A DNA stretch of 64,000 bases from Adonisia turfae CCMR0081. GTDB taxonomy: Bacteria; Cyanobacteriota; Cyanobacteriia; Phormidesmidales; Phormidesmidaceae. Under the pieces are notes generated by a model. It saw only the letters and a program-made list of their open reading frames with translations, did no database searches and was not told the origin of the DNA. Below, piece after piece: positions 17,616 to 26,344 of this stretch. How positions within the stretch are numbered: position 1 is the first letter of the stretch; every line of letters begins with the position of its first letter. Where the stretch lies: NCBI RefSeq assembly GCF_011009555.1, contig NZ_QXHD01000004.1:4593528-4657527 (forward strand), given 5' to 3'. The translations under genes and the position numbers were made by a program.

Positions 17616-18221
17616 CTAATTCCGCTCTACCGGAATCTGAATATCACTCCGCTTTAACCCATCTGGAATAAACGGTCCATCATAGAAAAACCGTCGCGGC
17701 GGCCCCACCACCTCATACTCCGGATGCGCCGTCAGCCAATCCTGTAACTGCTGTACACCCCGCGTATACACCCCATAGCCATAACCACCCCGCAATCCAA
17801 TACTTACCACCGTCATCGGCAATATATCCTCCACCCGCACATTCTGCGCCACCTCTTTCGGTACCACATCCAAACTGCGATACAAAAACGAAACTGCCGC
17901 ATCTCCGTCTGAAATAGTGCCTGTCTGTAGCGTCGCCGTCGGATACCGCGTCTCCACCGGAGCTGTCATCGAAATATCATTGTCGCTAATGTGACGAAAT
18001 AACGGCGAAAACCCACGAGATGCCGCCTTACCTAAGTCGCCCCGCACCTGCACCGTCGCCGCTCGGTAGGCCGGATACTGCTTAATTTCAATCTCACCCT
18101 TCGCCGTAGGGGGTGGAAACCCCTCTGGCAAAGGCGCAGATGCGGCCCGATAGCCCCAGACAAACAGCGCTCCTAAGCCAACGATTATCCCAACAATTAG
18201 CAGTCCCTGACTTGGTTTCAT
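17616..18221 (-). CDS. SOUL heme-binding family protein
   Basis: A 201-residue protein with an N-terminal membrane anchor or signal (residues 7-26). The rest matches the SOUL/HBP fold: IEIKQYPAYRAATV, GFSPLFRHISDNDISMTAPV, VSFLYRS and a closing YDGPF. SOUL proteins bind heme or other tetrapyrroles. In a cyanobacterium this could concern pigment turnover. It lies 30 bases after the amidase gene and on the same strand, but its link with the nitrogen enzymes is not obvious. Confidence 0.85.
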   Translation of the reverse strand: MKPSQGLLIVGIIVGLGALFVWGYRAASAPLPEGFPPPTAKGEIEIKQYPAYRAATVQVRGDLGKAASRGFSPLFRHISDNDISMTAPVETRYPTATLQTGTISDGDAAVSFLYRSLDVVPKEVAQNVRVEDILPMTVVSIGLRGGYGYGVYTRGVQQLQDWLTAHPEYEVVGPPRRFFYDGPFIPDGLKRSDIQIPVERN

Positions 18222-18251
18222 AATATTGGGGCTAATAACTGAATCAAAGAA

Positions 18252-19655
18252 CTACTCTAGCGCAGATGTCATCGCCAGGGGAGCTTGAGTGATGCCAGCC
18301 TGTTCCAGGGCCACCGCTGCTGTAAAGAGAGACTGCTCATCATAGGGACGGGCAATCAGCTGCACACCCACGGGTAACTCTCCAGGTAGGTGAACGGGAA
18401 CGGAAAGGACTGGTAAACCAATAAATGATAAAGGCTGAGTATAAAATCCTAGATGGGGGCGTACCAAGACCGTCTCACCGTCTAGCTCCATGGTGGTTTG
18501 CTCAATGAGAGGAGCCGGGCAGGGTGTTGTTGGTGCTACAATCAGGTCCACGGTTTTGAATAGTTCACGGACCTGGTCTCGATACCAACGCCGAAAACGT
18601 TGGGCTTGAATATACCAGCTACTGGGGATTAATGCCCCTGCTAAAAAGCGATCGCACGTCGCTGAATCAAAGTCTTGTGGCTGAGTTTGTAAGCGAGATA
18701 AATGCAGCTGACTCCCTTCGCTGGCGGTAATCAAATAGGCTGCAGCTCTGGCTCGTGCGGCTTCTGGGATCGTCACAGTACGGGTGACATTGAGGGCCGT
18801 GACGACCTTGTCTAAGGCCTGGGCAACGGTGGGGGCCATGCCTTTGGCAAAGTGATCGGTTGCGATCGCAACCCGCATTCCAGCCATATCGCCTGACAAA
18901 TCAGGGATAATCTCCGGACGATCCGTACAAATAGGGTCTCGTGCATCTGGGCCTTGCAATATTTGAAAGGCATTGGCAACATCTGCAACAGAACGGCCAA
19001 ACGGGCCAATATGATCGAGACTGCTAGAGAACAAAAAAGCCCCTGCCCGCGATAACCGACCATAGGTGGGCTTCAGGCCATATACACCACATAAAGCCGC
19101 AGGCACCCGAATGGAACCATTCGTGTCAGACCCTAGGGTTAACGGCACTAAACCGGCAGCGACAGCAGCAGCAGATCCACCCGATGACCCGCCCGAGATG
19201 CGCGTCAAGTCATGGGGATTTGGGGTGGCATCATAGTGCTCGTTGACCGTGACAAATCCATAGGCGTACTCATCCATATTGAGGGCTCCCACCAGAATTG
19301 CCCCTGCCGCTTTGAGGCGAGCAACAGCGGTTGCATCCTGGGTGGCTGGTAAATTGGCCTGATTAATTTTGGAACCAGCTAAGGTAACAGTGCCAGCAAT
19401 GTCAAAGAGATTTTTAACCGCAAAGGGAACACCGGCTAAGGGACCTACCGGTTCTCCTGTTGCCTGTTTACGATCTAGTGTAGCGGCAGCCTCTAATGCT
19501 GACGATGCTAGGACTGTCGTAAAACAATTCAAGCGTTCATTCTGGGTTTGAATACGCTCCAGGGTAGCTGTTACCACCTCTTGGGCTGTGATTACTCCCC
19601 GTTGGAAATGGGCAGTAATTTCTGCGGCGGTTGATGTGATTGCTGATGGGGTCAT
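18252..19655 (-). CDS. atzE: AtzE-like amidase (1-carboxybiuret hydrolase type)
   Basis: A 467-residue amidase-signature enzyme. The catalytic Lys is in PFAVKNLFDIAG, and the Ser-cisSer part is in RISGGSSGGSAAAVAAG followed by GSDTNGSIRVPAALCG. The preceding gene encodes a short AtzG-like protein, and its stop overlaps this start by four bases (ATGA). That arrangement is that of the AtzE-AtzG complex, which hydrolyses 1-carboxybiuret to biuret-type products in cyanuric-acid breakdown and probably also acts in general nitrogen metabolism. The true substrate here could be another amide. Assignment to the AtzE subgroup rests mainly on the partner gene. Confidence 0.8.
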   Translation of the reverse strand: MTPSAITSTAAEITAHFQRGVITAQEVVTATLERIQTQNERLNCFTTVLASSALEAAATLDRKQATGEPVGPLAGVPFAVKNLFDIAGTVTLAGSKINQANLPATQDATAVARLKAAGAILVGALNMDEYAYGFVTVNEHYDATPNPHDLTRISGGSSGGSAAAVAAGLVPLTLGSDTNGSIRVPAALCGVYGLKPTYGRLSRAGAFLFSSSLDHIGPFGRSVADVANAFQILQGPDARDPICTDRPEIIPDLSGDMAGMRVAIATDHFAKGMAPTVAQALDKVVTALNVTRTVTIPEAARARAAAYLITASEGSQLHLSRLQTQPQDFDSATCDRFLAGALIPSSWYIQAQRFRRWYRDQVRELFKTVDLIVAPTTPCPAPLIEQTTMELDGETVLVRPHLGFYTQPLSFIGLPVLSVPVHLPGELPVGVQLIARPYDEQSLFTAAVALEQAGITQAPLAMTSALE

Positions 19656-19870
19656 GGTTCAAACCTTGGCGCAGACTCAAGATTATCAGGTAATGGAAAG
19701 TCTAAGACGGGCTGCGCAATAGTGTGAACACGCTCAAAGTTTTCGACCACACTAGCCATCTGTTCTGGCGGAATAGCTAAATTTAACAGCTGTGCTGATT
19801 GTCGCACGTAGGTGGCTGCATCAAAAGGACTGTTGAATTGATCGGTTGCTTCTGGAGAGGGTGTGGCCAT
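19652..19870 (-). CDS. atzG: AtzG-like subunit (DUF4089)
   Basis: From ATG 19870 this is a 72-residue protein: FDAATYVRQSAQLLNLAIPP, then VVENFERVHTIAQPVLDFPLP. That is the pattern of AtzG/DUF4089, the small subunit that stabilises AtzE. A GTG at 19897 would add nine residues (MTYDFCSAP) and has AGGTGA nearby, so it cannot be excluded. The stop overlaps the AtzE start by four bases, which suggests translational coupling and equal amounts of both subunits. Confidence 0.75.
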   Translation of the reverse strand: MATPSPEATDQFNSPFDAATYVRQSAQLLNLAIPPEQMASVVENFERVHTIAQPVLDFPLPDNLESAPRFEP

Positions 19871-19992
19871 GGGGGCTGAACAAAAATCATATGTCACCTA
19901 TTATCTCTTAAATTATACATGGCAACTCTTATGAATGTTCCATGATACGGAACCAATGCTTTCTCATACGTTTTATCCACAATCAGACTAAT

Positions 19993-20028
19993 CCTTGAGA
20001 GACCTTTCTATAGAAAGGTCTCTCAAGG
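19993..20028. terminator. perfect 36-base palindrome after the cellulase gene
   Basis: CCTTGAGAGACCTTTCTA is followed directly by its reverse complement, giving an 18-bp stem without a spacer. It begins 28 bases after the stop of the leftward cellulase gene, so it is probably its terminator. A T run is missing, and the atzG promoter lies just beyond. Confidence 0.55.
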
Positions 20029-20056
20029 AAAAGAGACTTTTGAATTGTTAATCGAT

Positions 20057-22240
20057 CTAACCAATCATTACTTCTGGCAAAGCAGCGAGTGCCGTATCAT
20101 TGAGCGGCTCACCACCGTATAGGCTGTATGACCGAGCCACTGCCCCCGTAAATCCAGCATTGTAATCAAGGGCAACTTCATTAGTAATATAATTTGTCCG
20201 TTCATCAATGTAGCTGTAGTCATTGGGTGAACTGGGTCCGCCGACTAATGCGCCATACAAGATATGTTCGTTAGGAGCGCTACTATTGATGTCAGTTGTG
20301 CCTGAAGCACCTCGGTGGTGGGGGTTCAGGGCAAAATCATCACCAAAGCCAACTTGATAGCTGAAGTTGTTGGGATTATTACCTAAAATATAGTCAACCT
20401 GCCCTTGCGCAAAATTGCTGTAACGGTTGTCATAGTCATTGACGGTGTCACTATAAATTCCGGCTAAAAAGGCCGTGTTGGCACTATACCGTAGTGAACC
20501 CCATTGATCGAGCCAGGCAAGCCCTCCCTCTGTATAGGTAATTCCATTCCCATTCCGATTACTCCAGTAGTCAAGCCATGTCTCAGCATCGTTGCGATAT
20601 TGGCTATTTCCGGTCTCCTGTGCTAGTAAAACAGCTGTCCCGTAAGATTTATTATCCCAACTTTGGGTCCATTGTTTATTCACTCCTTTGTAAGAGTCTT
20701 TGGCTTTAGATAAATACCCCGATTCGCCAGCTTTTACCAACCAGGCGGCACCCCAGGCAAGTTCATCTTCATAGCCACTCCAGGAATTGTAGTAGTTTGC
20801 GGCATCGGGAATAGAGTCAGAGTATTTGCCACGATAGGTATCAGCAAAGTCATAAAGTTGTTTTGCGTTGGTTAACAACTTATCTGCATAGTTAGCATTG
20901 GTGGACTTAAAGACGATTGATGCAGCAGCTAAGGCTGCGGCTGTCTCCCCAGCCAAATCAGATCCAGGATTGTTACTATCAACTTTGTAAGCTGGACGCT
21001 CCATCGTCATAGATTCTGCTGAACCCCAGTAGGCATGGTCAGTTCCACCATTACCCACCTGTCCCCATAGAGCTGTTGTTCCATTACTGTTGGTCTCATG
21101 TGCTTTCAGAAAATAGTCAGTTCCCCATTTAATGGCAGCAAGAACCTCATCCAGTTGACCACTTTTCTCATAAGCCTCACGATATTCAATGACTCCCCAG
21201 CTTAGAAGCGTTATTGAAGATGCCATGGGCAATCCAAATTTTACATGGTCTCCTGCATCATAATAGCCACCTGAGAGATCCACTCCAACATCTGCACCAT
21301 CATTGAGAGCCGAGTCATCTCGCCATGCAATGCGATTCTCTTTTGGTAAATCGCCAGAGCGTTGAGCCTCAATAAACAACAGAGATTTCTGTAAGGATTC
21401 ACCATAGTTATAATCTCCGCCGTTATCAGGTGGTGAAAGATTCGGGGGGCTAGGTGGAGTTGGAGTTACCTCAGGTATGTCTGGATCAGACTCTGGTGGA
21501 GTAACATTCTCATTGTTATCCTCATCGAAAATTGTATCCTCATTCAGGACAAAGTTTGAGGGATCCTTTGGGGAACCGTTTGCATTGAAGCCAATAAAAA
21601 TTGGCTCACCTGTTGCTATTGTGCTGTTGTAGTCAACATTCTCTATTGTGTAGAGATTACCGTTTTGGCTGATGACCTTACCACCCCAAATATTAGTGAT
21701 ATCGAAATCTGCTTCAAACTCAAGTTGCCAACCATCAATTGCCGTTGATTCTAAATTTGTTATCTCAAAACCACCTGTAAATCCACTTCCCCAATTGTTT
21801 GCAACGGTGAAGTCAATGTCTGCTGGAGCAGAATTTGTAAGAGGTGGGGTGGGTTGAGGGTCGGGAGTCGGCGCAGATTCAGGGGTAGGTATCGGTGTAG
21901 ATTCGGGAGTTGGCATAGGAACAGAAACTAATGCAATACTTGAATCATTGAGCTGAACGTTGCTAATGCTTAGATCAACATCACTGGCAGCGTTTGCACT
22001 AAACCCAATACTTATGCTGTTGTTTGAGGTTACTTGTTTATTCCAATCTAATGCGCGAACGACATATTTTGAGTCTTTGTGACTAACAATTTCTGCATTC
22101 CAAAAATTAGAGATCTCAAAATTGCTTTCAAACTCCAATGTCCAACCATCTAGGGGCGTATCACTTGGGTTGCCAATCGTAATGGAACCATTGAAACCGC
22201 TATTCCAGCGATCATTCTCTAGGAACTCAACAGAATACAT
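20057..22240 (-). CDS. GH9 endoglucanase with two N-terminal CBM2 domains
   Basis: A 727-residue modular protein. Residues 1-100 and about 140-245 are two family-2 cellulose-binding modules, with repeated RWNSGFNG / NWGSGFTG and GWTLEFE / GWQLEFE patterns. Two Pro/Thr-rich linkers (PTPESTPIPTP-type) follow each. From about 283 comes a GH9 catalytic domain: AWRDDSAL, GGYYDAGDHVKFGLPMA with the catalytic Asp, HHRGASG, and ITNEVALDYNAGF with the catalytic Glu. It should cut beta-1,4-glucan. No signal peptide is present: the first CBM begins at residue 2, so export, if any, must use another route. After YSLYGG only 17 residues remain. The ribosome site is weak. Confidence 0.9.
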   Translation of the reverse strand: MYSVEFLENDRWNSGFNGSITIGNPSDTPLDGWTLEFESNFEISNFWNAEIVSHKDSKYVVRALDWNKQVTSNNSISIGFSANAASDVDLSISNVQLNDSSIALVSVPMPTPESTPIPTPESAPTPDPQPTPPLTNSAPADIDFTVANNWGSGFTGGFEITNLESTAIDGWQLEFEADFDITNIWGGKVISQNGNLYTIENVDYNSTIATGEPIFIGFNANGSPKDPSNFVLNEDTIFDEDNNENVTPPESDPDIPEVTPTPPSPPNLSPPDNGGDYNYGESLQKSLLFIEAQRSGDLPKENRIAWRDDSALNDGADVGVDLSGGYYDAGDHVKFGLPMASSITLLSWGVIEYREAYEKSGQLDEVLAAIKWGTDYFLKAHETNSNGTTALWGQVGNGGTDHAYWGSAESMTMERPAYKVDSNNPGSDLAGETAAALAAASIVFKSTNANYADKLLTNAKQLYDFADTYRGKYSDSIPDAANYYNSWSGYEDELAWGAAWLVKAGESGYLSKAKDSYKGVNKQWTQSWDNKSYGTAVLLAQETGNSQYRNDAETWLDYWSNRNGNGITYTEGGLAWLDQWGSLRYSANTAFLAGIYSDTVNDYDNRYSNFAQGQVDYILGNNPNNFSYQVGFGDDFALNPHHRGASGTTDINSSAPNEHILYGALVGGPSSPNDYSYIDERTNYITNEVALDYNAGFTGAVARSYSLYGGEPLNDTALAALPEVMIG

Positions 22241-22837
22241 AATTATGAGGGGTTAGATATTGCTACGGCAAAACAGAGTCGTTTCTGACCTATGGGCATG
22301 CAAAAACATCAGCCAAGCAGGAGTGTCGACTGGTGAAAAATACATGCGAATATTTTTGAAAGAACCAACCTTACAGGGAGTCAGTAATGTCTCAACCTTG
22401 TGCTGACGAGTATTTTAATTATTCAATAAATAGCCAAGAGAACACGTGGCTTGAAAAACTTGTCAAAACGTACTGCCACTACAATGCGCAACGTTAGTTT
22501 CAATCCATCGGCAAGTTGATACACAGGAACAGGCCACACGAGAAGCAAGTGGCGATGCTATAACTCAGCTCTCAAGCGTTTACGTTAAGCCTTATGGAAG
22601 ATGAGCCTTTGAAATTGTGGACATATCCCACAAACCTATTAACCCTGATTAAATAAAGTGTCAAGCTTTTCTGTTGTTAACGTCAATTTAACATAAATTT
22701 TTCAAGGTTGCAAGAATTTCATCCAAATTCTCTTATTCCGGATAGCTTAGGATTTCGATGAGAATTGAAGGTGTTGTCGTTTTTTTGATCACACGAAAAT
22801 GAATGGAATACCTTATTCTCGCTAGTTACCTATAGTG
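22241..22837. other. AT-rich intergenic region
   Basis: I see no gene or strong structure. It holds the promoter of the cellulase gene on the right-hand side of 22240 and the end of the sterol-desaturase-like gene. Confidence 0.5.
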
Positions 22838-23697
22838 TTATTTTTTACCATTGGGTTGCCAACCTGGTTTACCAAAGATGTACTTTAAAGCACAGGAAAA
22901 TCGCTTGCTATGCCTAACATCTTTGATGATTTGCCATAACTCATAGAAGTTAATGACAATTGGATTGACCGACCCGATCTGTTTGGTAAGGCCATAGGTG
23001 ATTTTCTCAGTCTCAGCTTGGTAAGTGTCAAATAGGTGATCCCAGATAATCAAGATTCCGTCATAGTTTTTGTCAATACACCTCGGACCTACCCCATGAT
23101 GAACACGATGAACTGATGGTGTATTAAAGATGTTATCTAACCAACCCAGCTTTCCGATTCTTTCAGTGTGAATCCAGGTTTGATAAACAACAACTATCAC
23201 TAAGGCAATCAGTGTTTGAATAACATCAAAGCCTATTAAAATCATCGGAATGAAAATATCCACTCAATTAGACTTTCAACCCAGGCTAACCGCAGGGATG
23301 TGGTGAGATTATACTCAGGGGATGAATGGTGAACGCTGTGATACGACCACAAAATGCGTACCTCATGCTCCCAACGGTGCATCCAATAATACGTGAAATC
23401 TGCCAGAATAAGGGCCATTCCCCAAGTCCACCAGGTTAAGGGTAGCCTCCAGGGAATAAAATATTCAACAGCAAATAGACCTAACACAAAGACCAGTCCG
23501 TAAAAGGTGCGATCTAACAGCAGACCCACAAAAGCAATGCCGGAGTTCGCAAAAGTCTCTCCCTGAGCCCGACGACGCACAAAAACAATATCCCATACAG
23601 CTTCAAGAATGATAGCCACAAAAAAGATGAGATCGATTAATTCCAGAGCTTCAAATATTTCCATAAATCCATCAAAACGGGTGAAATCAATGTCCAT
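22838..23697 (-). pseudogene. sterol desaturase/fatty acid hydroxylase family, broken by one frameshift
   Basis: Two overlapping frames together make a complete desaturase of about 285 residues. The first (23697-23242) has several membrane segments and the His boxes HRWEH and HSVHHSS. The second (to 22838) begins in FIPMILIGFDV and has HRVHHG. Together these are the di-iron ligands of the family. At 23253-23256 the plus strand has four A; five would restore WIFFIPMILIG. So a single base is missing in a homopolymer. This may be a real inactivating mutation or a sequencing error. A TetR-type gene lies 102 bases upstream, on the same strand, and similar operator-like boxes precede both. Confidence 0.8.
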
Positions 23698-23734
23698 TTG
23701 GGCTTATCCTCCTTACTCTCTTTAGTTTTTATAT

Positions 23735-23744
23735 CGAGCGCTTG
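23735..23744. promoter_or_regulatory. operator-like box before the desaturase gene
   Basis: TATATCGAGCGCTTGG shares 13 bases, TATATCGAGCGCT, with the box before the TetR gene. The centre CGAGCGCTTG is nearly palindromic. It lies about 38 bases before the desaturase ATG and is a plausible TetR site. Confidence 0.5.
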
Positions 23745-23799
23745 GTTTATTTTGACCACAAAAAGTTTCTATGGCGCGATGCAACTTATAACGACATAT

Positions 23800-24381
23800 T
23801 TACTGTCTACTGGGAGAATGCTTCTCGAAATAGGCAAGCAGCATCTGTGTTAATAGATGAATTTGTTCCTTAAATGAGAAACTGCTATCGTCCTCTAATT
23901 GCTCAATCAAAATGCCATTAATGAGGGTCCAAATAAATCGAGCGAGCTTCAGATCGGTGAGGTCTAAAAATTCAGATATCTCCTGCTGACTTCTCTGATC
24001 AATTTTTTGAAAGACAGGATTGTCATTAATTTCCGCTATGTCGTGATGTTGATAAAAATCCACCCAAATTGCGGCTTGTTTAATAAAGTGATCCTCATTC
24101 TCTACTAAAAGCGTCTCCAGCGCTTGCATGCGATCCAAAAGCGTATGTCCACGCGTGGCTGCTTTAAATAACTGAAACTCCTGCATACTCACTTCTTCCA
24201 CTAGCTGCTCAAATAAAGCCTGCTTACTAGGGAAATAGTGATACATTGCCCCGGTTGAGATACCTAGCTCCTTGGATAGCTTTCTTGTTGTGACATTGGC
24301 ATACCCTTCCTCTGCAAACAAATTAAAACATTTGTACAGAATTTCTTTTCGGTATTGCTCAGAGTCAACTATCTTAGGCAT
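23800..24381 (-). CDS. TetR/AcrR family transcriptional regulator
   Basis: A 193-residue regulator. The N-terminal helix-turn-helix is LFAEEGYANVTTRKLSKELG followed by ISTGAMYHYFPSKQALFEQLV (about residues 18-62), the usual TetR core. The C-terminal part is helical, ending in LLTQMLLAYFEKH, and would bind a ligand. The perfect palindrome CGAGCGCTCG about 11 bases before its own ATG and a near copy before the desaturase suggest that it represses both. The ligand may be a lipid or sterol-like substance, by association only. Confidence 0.9.
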   Translation of the reverse strand: MPKIVDSEQYRKEILYKCFNLFAEEGYANVTTRKLSKELGISTGAMYHYFPSKQALFEQLVEEVSMQEFQLFKAATRGHTLLDRMQALETLLVENEDHFIKQAAIWVDFYQHHDIAEINDNPVFQKIDQRSQQEISEFLDLTDLKLARFIWTLINGILIEQLEDDSSFSFKEQIHLLTQMLLAYFEKHSPSRQ

Positions 24382-24391
24382 GATTTTATAT

Positions 24392-24401
24392 CGAGCGCTC
24401 G
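24392..24401. promoter_or_regulatory. palindromic operator before the TetR gene
   Basis: CGAGCGCTCG is a perfect 10-base palindrome inside TATATCGAGCGCTCGCTC, 11-20 bases before the TetR ATG. A near copy lies before the desaturase gene. It is a probable autoregulatory site. Confidence 0.5.
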
Positions 24402-24489
24402 CTCTATTATATTCACTTCAAAATTTTAGTGTCAAGTGGTGACGTCGAAATTGAATTGGTCTGATCATGTGTCATTTCTAGTTCAATGT

Positions 24490-24527
24490 ACAGGGACACC
24501 AGATATTTGAATATCTGGTGTCCCTGT
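24490..24527. terminator. 18-bp hairpin after the nblA operon
   Basis: ACAGGGACACCAGATATT pairs perfectly with AATATCTGGTGTCCCTGT around a TG loop. It lies 39 bases after the stop of the leftward 81-codon gene. No clear T run follows on either strand. Confidence 0.6.
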
Positions 24528-24566
24528 AATCAGAGATCGATATCAAGATAAAGTATCCGTCAGCTT

Positions 24567-24812
24567 CTAGGCTGGTTCTGGACCATTAAATAGCGACAGT
24601 TGGCTAGCCTGATCGCTAGCAATAAGTTCCCAACCTTCACGCAACAGTTTTTGAAACGTGGAAAACCCGCGTGAACCGATGGCCATATGGTCAGGGCTTA
24701 TAAACTGAGGGAACATCGTGTAAGGACGCCAGGATGTTCCCTGCTCGATGCGCAGATGTAGAATCTTTTCTTGCCCGTTATCCTGGGGTAGCCAGGCCAT
24801 TTGTTTAATCAT
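24567..24812 (-). CDS. unknown 81-residue protein downstream of nblA
   Basis: The frame MIKQMAWLPQDNGQEKILHL and on is preceded by TTAAGGAGGTTACC, an almost ideal ribosome site seven bases before the ATG. This makes it a real gene. The protein is soluble and Trp-rich, with a pattern that ends in GFSTFQKLLREGWELIASD, which could be an amphipathic helix. I recognise no family. It follows nblA on the same strand after 70 bases that contain a 13-bp hairpin, so it may be co-transcribed and share conditions of expression (nutrient or light stress). A role with phycobilisomes is inference. Confidence 0.7.
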   Translation of the reverse strand: MIKQMAWLPQDNGQEKILHLRIEQGTSWRPYTMFPQFISPDHMAIGSRGFSTFQKLLREGWELIASDQASQLSLFNGPEPA

Positions 24813-24831
24813 GGTAACCTCCTTAACCCAA

Positions 24832-24858
24832 GGGCTGATCGAGTCACTCGATCAGCCC
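24832..24858. promoter_or_regulatory. hairpin between nblA and the next gene
   Basis: GGGCTGATCGAGT and ACTCGATCAGCCC pair perfectly around a single C. It lies 24 bases after the nblA stop and 19 bases before the next ATG. It could be an RNA-processing or attenuating hairpin, or the nblA terminator. Confidence 0.55.
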
Positions 24859-24882
24859 ACTTACACTCCTTTGAGCATGGCT

Positions 24883-25062
24883 TTATAGCTTCAAGTAACA
24901 TTCTTTGAACGTGTGCCTGATCCAATTATCTTTCAGCATGAGCTGACGCATGGCTTCAAGCAAATACTCTTGAGCTTGATCGGGGGCAAGGTTTTCAACC
25001 TGTTCCCTGAGGACTTTAAGTTGAAATTCTTGCTCTAATGATAGTGTTCCAGGTGTACTCAT
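24883..25062 (-). CDS. nblA: NblA phycobilisome degradation protein
   Basis: From ATG 25062 the protein has 59 residues: LSLEQEFQLKVLREQVENLA, then QAQEYLLEAMRQLMLKDNWI and a short Lys-rich tail. These two helices with the acidic-polar pattern are those of NblA, which dimerises, binds phycobiliproteins and delivers the antenna to Clp protease during nutrient starvation. The frame is open further upstream (to 25158), but a strong AAGGAGG seven bases before this ATG and family length fix the start. It shows that the organism makes phycobilisomes. Confidence 0.9.
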   Translation of the reverse strand: MSTPGTLSLEQEFQLKVLREQVENLAPDQAQEYLLEAMRQLMLKDNWIRHTFKECYLKL

Positions 25063-25745
25063 AAGATCCTCCTTGGGCTCTGCAAAAGCCCACGTATACC
25101 AGCTATTAGTGACTGATTCACATGGTATGGTGTAGAGTCCTTTACAGGAATGTCCCAAAGAATACCTCTCTTAACTAGCGGAGCTGACCTGTTGAAGTTT
25201 AACGACTCAGGCTATGTCCAACAGCTGTTAGCGCTCTACGACAAGTGTGAATAGTACTGCCTCAATAGCTATCCAATTTTCAAGGTGACACACTCAAAAC
25301 GAACGACCCTGAAGCGAAATGAGTATGTTGGCTATCGGGACACGTAGCAGAATCAGAGGTAGGTCAGTCTTTTTTCGTTTCAATATAAATGTTGTAAGAC
25401 TTTCTATCTCCAAGAAAGAGCAAGCCTGGACAGTGTTTGGGGATTATTTTGATAGACAATGGGTGTCAAGCTTGTGTTTTCTTATATTCATTATAGCAAA
25501 CATAATTTCCCTACTTTCGCAACAGTACTTTACAGTTGTTGTTGCAGCAACAGGTTGATTTTGAGGCTAAGGGAGCTGCGGCCAAATGATGCACTCGCTC
25601 AACCCGGTTTTGACTTCGCTCAACCGTCCAGCTTTGAGAGTTGAGGCTTTGATGGTGAGCTCAGCCGAACCGCGAAGTTGAAACTCGCTCTACGGGTATT
25701 TCATTTTCGACCCATCCCCTAAGGCTAAGATGAGGTCTTTTTACG
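25063..25745. other. nblA leader and gene-free stretch
   Basis: The first part is the nblA leader. The rest holds no gene that I trust: a 79-codon frame at 25319-25558 ends in a hydrophobic stretch but has no ribosome site or family. At 25590-25690 short imperfect CGCTCAACC repeats look like the remains of a repeat element. Confidence 0.4.
25074..25092 (-). promoter_or_regulatory. hairpin adjoining the nblA ribosome site
   Basis: On the minus strand TGGGCT and AGCCCA form a 6-bp stem with a TTTGCAG loop. The 3' arm ends directly at the AAGGAGG ribosome site of nblA. It could modulate translation. Confidence 0.4.
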
Positions 25746-26344
25746 TTATAGGTTTCTGGTTCTCATACTGTCAATGACGTGCTCCCCAACAAAGTTAGGT
25801 CCTGCAAACGTTTGATGCACAGATGGAGGTTGATGGATCCGTCCAGTAATGGGTTCAAAGTCTTTGATATTAAAAGCGTAGGGCCATACACTGCCATCCC
25901 ATCCCACCACGTCTAGGGGATGATGGGTGTAACAATATTGGGTGAGGCTGCTCCTGGCTTTCACTCGCACTTCAAAAACCCCCATTTCATCATGGGTCAA
26001 TAGTTTCTCCGGTGGTCGAATATCGCGCTCACAGTAGGGAGCTTGTTCTAAAAATTGTCCCTGGGGACTGAGGTATTGCTGCGGTGGCTGGATATGCCCC
26101 GAGGCTTCTAGAGATAGATGGATTTGCTCCACTCCCCTTTCTGGTATCAGCCGCCAAAGCACACCCGCTGGAATTATTAGATAGTCTCCTGACCGATAGT
26201 GCAGTTCTCCCAGCTGACTTTCCAAACACCCTTTGCCCTGGTGAATAAACAAGAGTTCATCCCCATGGGCAAAGCGATACCAGTAGGTCATGGGCTCGTT
26301 AGGATGGGCAATGGCAAGGGTAACATCAGCATTAGAGAGTAAGG
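25746..26344 (-). pseudogene. homogentisate 1,2-dioxygenase fragment
   Basis: The readable core is HGD: NADVTLAIAHPNEPMTYWYR, GDELLFIHQGKGCLESQ, then HHPLDVVGWDGSVWPYAFNI and FEPITGRIHQPPSVHQTF. Homogentisate dioxygenase opens the ring in tyrosine catabolism. It lacks the N-terminal 60-80 residues of the family and stops at GPNFV followed by an unrelated tail, so the C-terminal third with the iron-binding His/Glu residues is missing. The frame continues to 26432 but that part reads through a palindrome into the neighbour on the other strand. It is thus non-functional. Confidence 0.75.

Noticed and set aside
25319-25558. 79-codon frame with hydrophobic end
   Set aside because: No ribosome site and no recognisable family; composition like surrounding noncoding DNA.
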